DNA of 8,866 bases. Source: CAYFMH01 sp964344775. GTDB taxonomy: Bacteria > Patescibacteriota > Gracilibacteria > UBA4473. The DNA lies in NCBI GenBank assembly GCA_964344775.1, contig CAYFOO010000057.1, positions 1 to 8,866 on the forward strand. The letters run 5' to 3'. This document shows, in pieces, positions 6,720 to 8,866 of this stretch. Within the stretch, counting starts at the first letter, position 1, and each line of letters opens with the position of its first letter. The position numbers and the translations under genes were made by a program. Under the pieces are notes generated by a model. The model did no database searches. It was not told the DNA's origin and saw only the letters and a program-made list of their open reading frames with translations.

Positions 6720-7871
6720 TTATTTTTTCAATCCTTCGCAAGCTACCCCGTTGTTATCCCGATCAAGTTTGTGGATATCTCCTCCATTGATTTGATAACA
6801 ATAGTCAAAGGCATTTTGAGCTTCTAAATGAAGTTTAAAATCCCCACAGTTATAGACATCCCCAGAGCAGTCATAGGATTTAGATGGACTGTTCTGGGGT
6901 GCTTGCTGGGTAGGTGGTTGAGTTGGTACGGCAACAGGCTCTGTCTCGACTTTTTGTTGAGGGACAGGCGGAGGCAAAATAACCTCAGAAACAGATTTCT
7001 TTGTTTCCTCAACCACTTCTTCTAGCGGTTTCTTTTCTCCACTACAGGTATCCGGAGACCACAAACCAACATTGTTTTCTCTGGCATATTTTTCTGCCTC
7101 ATCGTAAACATCCATTCGCTCATGAGGGTACGAACGATAATGCCAAGCATATCCCTCTCGGATCATTCTTTCTCCGTAATCACTGCCATTGAGAAGGCGT
7201 AAATAAGCTAACAAACGACCGTATTTTCCTCTGCTTCCATCTGTCTCTAAAATAATATTTTTCCCTTCCAGTATTTCTTTTGCTTTTGCACTCGCTTCTT
7301 TCCCAAAGCACTGCACCGGATATCGTGGATCTTTAGTTTCTGGAGTATTTATGCCTTTGATCCGAAGTCGTTCTTCTTTCCCTTTGTAGAGTACATCAAT
7401 AGTGTCTCCATCTACGATTTTGAGTACTTGAACGAGGTTTTCGTCTTGAACTTTTTCTTTTTTTGGGGTCTGAATCGGTGCTTCTGTTTTAGCTTCTCCA
7501 ACCACCACTTTCGGAGAAATTTCCTGAATTATTTCTTTCTCTTTAGCAATAACTTTCTGTTCGATCTTTTGAATTTTGGTGGTTTGGGGAATGTGTTTTT
7601 CAGGTGTTGGAGATTGCTCCGATATCCCCGCAACAATGCCGAAGATAAAGAAGAATAAGATCGCAATAACTGGCTTTCTCCATCCTGAAAGGTTGTGCTT
7701 TGTTTTCTCTTCTAGTTTTTTATTTATGGGAGGGAGGAGGAATAAGCCCATAAGTAAGAGAAAAAAGGCGAATAATGGAGTTTCTGAATACATTACTATG
7801 CTGGTAATGATAAATACGCCTCCGAATATCCAACTAAGGATAAGGCCGATACTGTTGAAGAAGTTTTTCAT
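6720..7871 (-). CDS. Membrane-anchored thermonuclease with C-terminal Excalibur domain
   Basis: The protein has 383 residues. Three membrane segments (about 9-28, 31-48, 67-84) are separated by a lysine-rich loop (50-66) that should be cytosolic, which puts the rest outside. A charged linker leads to a staphylococcal-nuclease (SNc) domain, about 145-275: VDGDTI (153-158), RIKGINTPE (170-178; Arg170 matches nuclease Arg35, and Asn175 replaces Asp40), and KYGRLLAYL (216-224; Arg219 matches Arg87). A Pro/Gln/Val-rich linker (300-330) joins an Excalibur domain (about 333-381) with the Ca2+-type loop DRDNNGVACE (370-379). It probably cuts extracellular DNA or RNA, for nutrient salvage, DNA uptake or defence. 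I start at ATG 7871, just before the first membrane segment; a longer frame exists to 7952 but runs through a terminator hairpin. Convergent with the HTH gene. Confidence 0.9.
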   Translation of the reverse strand: MKNFFNSIGLILSWIFGGVFIITSIVMYSETPLFAFFLLLMGLFLLPPINKKLEEKTKHNLSGWRKPVIAILFFFIFGIVAGISEQSPTPEKHIPQTTKIQKIEQKVIAKEKEIIQEISPKVVVGEAKTEAPIQTPKKEKVQDENLVQVLKIVDGDTIDVLYKGKEERLRIKGINTPETKDPRYPVQCFGKEASAKAKEILEGKNIILETDGSRGKYGRLLAYLRLLNGSDYGERMIREGYAWHYRSYPHERMDVYDEAEKYARENNVGLWSPDTCSGEKKPLEEVVEETKKSVSEVILPPPVPQQKVETEPVAVPTQPPTQQAPQNSPSKSYDCSGDVYNCGDFKLHLEAQNAFDYCYQINGGDIHKLDRDNNGVACEGLKK

Positions 7872-7892
7872 GATTAGAAAATTACGAAACAT

Positions 7893-7924
7893 AAAAAACC
7901 ACCCATCACAAAGCGAGGGCGGTT
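7893..7924 (-). terminator. Intrinsic terminator upstream of the nuclease gene (minus strand)
   Basis: On the minus strand, AACCGCCC (7924-7917) pairs with GGGTGGTT (7904-7897), 8 bp with one G-U pair and a 12-base loop, followed directly by a run of six T (7898-7893, the first two shared with the stem). It ends only 21 bases before the nuclease ATG. A terminator placed between an upstream structured leader and a start codon is the hallmark of transcription attenuation, and its 5' arm is complementary to the loop of the hairpin at 7960-8005. It could also end a short independent RNA. Confidence 0.6.
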
Positions 7925-7959
7925 GTGTCATGGTGCGACCCAATAACAACATATCCTTT

Positions 7960-8005
7960 CAGATACCTCGAGAACGAGAACCGCCCTCGTTCTTGTGGGT
8001 ATCTG
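7960..8005. repeat. Long imperfect palindrome / strong hairpin (46 bp)
   Basis: CAGATACC (7960-7967) pairs with GGTATCTG (7998-8005). Inside, AGAACGAG (7971-7978) pairs with CTCGTTCT (7986-7993) around a 7-base centre, AACCGCC, with two further pairs (one of them G-U) at 7969-7970 with 7994-7995 and only a small asymmetric bulge between the helices. Eighteen base pairs in 46 bases is far beyond chance. The size, imperfect dyad symmetry and place just ahead of a large serine recombinase gene also fit a recombinase attachment site (attP/attL type). The complementarity of its centre with the nearby terminator favours an RNA role. Confidence 0.6.
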
Positions 8006-8042
8006 ATGTGAAGATGCAAAGATACACCTTCCCAGAAAGGAT

Positions 8043-8172
8043 TTAAAAAATATGTCATTATTGAGTCGCAAGGTGAATGTAACTACTTCCCCAAAAAATA
8101 AAAGCTATTTTTGAAGTTTTTTCTCAAAAAAAAGCCTAGACTAAGCCTCTTTTCCCAGCATCTATTAAGGTG
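8043..8172 (+). other. AT-rich leader of the recombinase gene, no gene seen
   Basis: No coding frame of note. The stretch contains a weak A/T hairpin (AAAAATA 8094-8100 with TATTTTT 8106-8112), a T6-CTC-A8 run (8117-8133) and two AAGCCT copies (8132-8137 and 8143-8148). TTGAGT at 8061-8066 and TTGAAG at 8111-8116 are -35-like, but neither has a convincing -10 at normal spacing. It presumably holds the recombinase promoter, which I cannot place. Confidence 0.3.
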
Positions 8173-8829
8173 ATGAAGGAAATAGAAAGGCGGCCGGAGG
8201 AGATCGAGCTCAAATACTGTCTCTATGCGAGGAAATCATCTGAGTCAGATGAAAAACAAGCCCTCTCGATTGGATCACAGATCACCGAGATGCAGAGGCT
8301 CGCAGAGAAGCAAAAACTGAATGTGATTGAAACCATTCAAGAGAGCAAATCAGCCAAAGACTCAGGGCAAAGAGCGGGATTCACACAACTGCTTGCAGGG
8401 TTAGAAGAAGGACGATTCAACGCTATCCTCACATGGGCACCAGATAGGCTTTCAAGGAACGCTGGCGACTTGGGGAAACTGGTGGATATGATGGATCAAA
8501 AGGTATTAGTGCAGATTAGAACAAGCGGACAAACATTCACGAACACTCCCGATGAAAAGTTTCTCCTGATGATTCTTTGTTCACAGGCAAAGCTGGAAAA
8601 TGACAACCGATCTAAAAACGTAAAACGAGGACAACGCACTCGATGTGAGATGGGTGTAAGACCTGGACCCGTACCACTCGGATATAAGCTCATCCGAGGG
8701 CAAAAATACGGAGAACCGAGCAAAATCATCATCGATAAAGACCAAGCTCCATTTGTAAAAAAGGCATTCGAATATATTGCCTATGAAAATCTCAGCGGAC
8801 GGCAAGTAAAAAGACTTTCTGCACAATAA
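8173..8829 (+). CDS. Large serine recombinase (resolvase/integrase), interrupted by a frameshift
   Basis: This site-specific recombinase would integrate, excise or invert DNA through a serine-DNA intermediate. The N-terminal resolvase domain spans about residues 12-155, counting from the in-frame GTG at 8170: YCLYARKSSES (16-26, catalytic Ser23), SIGSQITEMQRLAE, ESKSAKDSGQRAGF and WAPDRLSRN (89-97, conserved Arg residues). The recombinase domain starts at GPVPLGYK (166-173), continues through DQAPFVKKAFEYIAYENLSGRQVK (191-214), then ends early at TAA 8827-8829. Family members run to roughly 500 residues, so over half is missing in this frame. An A5 run (8808-8812) precedes the break, and the next frame continues with DFLHNKVVRREE, a natural extension. 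The start is GTG 8170 or ATG 8173; I favour ATG. AAGG directly abuts the start codons and is too close to be a good ribosome site. The N-terminal style is that of Patescibacteria recombinases. Confidence 0.85.
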   Translation: MKEIERRPEEIELKYCLYARKSSESDEKQALSIGSQITEMQRLAEKQKLNVIETIQESKSAKDSGQRAGFTQLLAGLEEGRFNAILTWAPDRLSRNAGDLGKLVDMMDQKVLVQIRTSGQTFTNTPDEKFLLMILCSQAKLENDNRSKNVKRGQRTRCEMGVRPGPVPLGYKLIRGQKYGEPSKIIIDKDQAPFVKKAFEYIAYENLSGRQVKRLSAQ

Positions 8830-8866
8830 AGTTGTTCGGAGAGAAGAAATGGGGATAATGAGCTTA
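8813..8866 (+). pseudogene. Out-of-frame continuation of the serine recombinase (runs off window)
   Basis: In the frame starting at 8813 the sequence reads DFLHNKVVRREEMGIMSL with no stop to the window edge. Removing one A from the A5 run at 8808-8812 makes ...SGRQVKDFLHNKVV..., which resembles the usual course of the recombinase domain (a short helix, a linker, then an MSLS-like helix). The coding potential therefore continues past the TAA. Sequencing error, recent pseudogenisation or slippage at the A-run would each explain it; the reads or a relative's genome would decide. Confidence 0.5.

Larger units (their letters stand above)
7893..8042 (-). ncRNA. Putative structured leader or small RNA (riboswitch-like) before the nuclease gene
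   Basis: Read on the minus strand, an outer helix AUCCUUUC/GAAAGGAU (8042-8035 with 7960-7953) closes a domain holding a variable 30-base segment (8034-8005) and a strong hairpin (8004-7961). A 28-base linker and the intrinsic terminator (7924-7893) follow. The hairpin loop GGCGGUU (7985-7979) is fully complementary to AACCGCC in the terminator's 5' arm. A second GUAUCU (8025-8020) can replace the hairpin's own 3' strand in pairing with AGAUAC. These mutually exclusive pairings look like a switch. I match it to no known riboswitch class. No strong promoter is visible upstream. An independent sRNA or a DNA-level recombination site remain possible. Confidence 0.4.

Noticed and set aside
6713..6735. 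Bidirectional terminator between the converging HTH and nuclease genes
   Set aside because: The gap is only 7 bases and T-rich, with no stem I can find.
7872..7952. N-terminal extension of the nuclease to 7952
   Set aside because: The extension translates a terminator hairpin and T-tract; ATG 7871 sits just ahead of the first membrane segment.
7999..8025. CTGATG near the hairpin as a hammerhead ribozyme core
   Set aside because: The CUGAUGA box is incomplete and no GAAA box with a closing stem lies at the right place.
1..8866. CRISPR array, tRNA or rRNA genes
   Set aside because: No regularly spaced repeats were seen, and no cloverleaf or conserved rRNA stretch was recognised by eye on either strand.

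Overview
The window looks like an accessory island in a small-genome, AT-rich bacterium, probably of the Patescibacteria/CPR type. Three things suggest this: the serine recombinase has the N-terminal style (CLYARKSSES) common in that group, recognisable Shine-Dalgarno sequences are scarce, and the membrane-anchored nuclease-Excalibur protein would suit a scavenging lifestyle. The code is standard. TGA ends genes in two ATGA overlaps (minus strand near 1902-1905, plus strand at 6287-6290), and the long ORFs contain no internal TGA, which argues against the TGA=Gly code of Gracilibacteria/Absconditabacteria. The lineage is an inference.

Layout. (1) 1-883, plus: the tail of a possible upstream gene, then an inositol-monophosphatase-family gene without any ATG, GTG or TTG at its N-terminus. 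(2) 4020-880, minus: a tight three-gene operon. It encodes a 570-aa protein with a polymorphic-toxin-like layout and a DUF3626-like, possibly ADP-ribosyltransferase C-terminus, then an unknown 134-aa protein, then a 341-aa protein ending in a NADAR domain. The spacing is 1 nt and then a 4-nt overlap. (3) 4021-4270: an AT-rich divergent control region with a 14-bp palindrome over a promoter-like -10, a 12-bp direct repeat and a hairpin. (4) 4271-6712, plus: an overlapping operon of a ParB-domain/DNA-methyltransferase fusion, a second paralogous methyltransferase with an unusual DVPY motif, and a phage-terminase-small-subunit-like HTH protein. (5) 7871-6720, minus: a membrane-anchored thermonuclease with an Excalibur domain. 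(6) 7872-8169: no protein gene, but a strikingly structured stretch. It holds a strong long hairpin, a minus-strand intrinsic terminator whose 5' arm is complementary to the hairpin loop, and competing helices. It could be a riboswitch-like leader of the nuclease gene or, alternatively, a recombinase site. (7) 8173 to the window end, plus: a large serine recombinase whose frame breaks at an A5 run.

How the parts may work together. NADAR enzymes are known to remove ADP-ribose from guanine in nucleic acid and can act as antitoxins. A NADAR gene at the end of an operon led by a possible ADP-ribosyltransferase toxin is therefore a plausible new toxin/reversal module, with the 134-aa protein as an unassigned partner. 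The methyltransferases, terminase-like HTH and recombinase are typical phage or mobile-element genes. The whole 880-8866 segment may be an integrated element or defence island beside a housekeeping gene.
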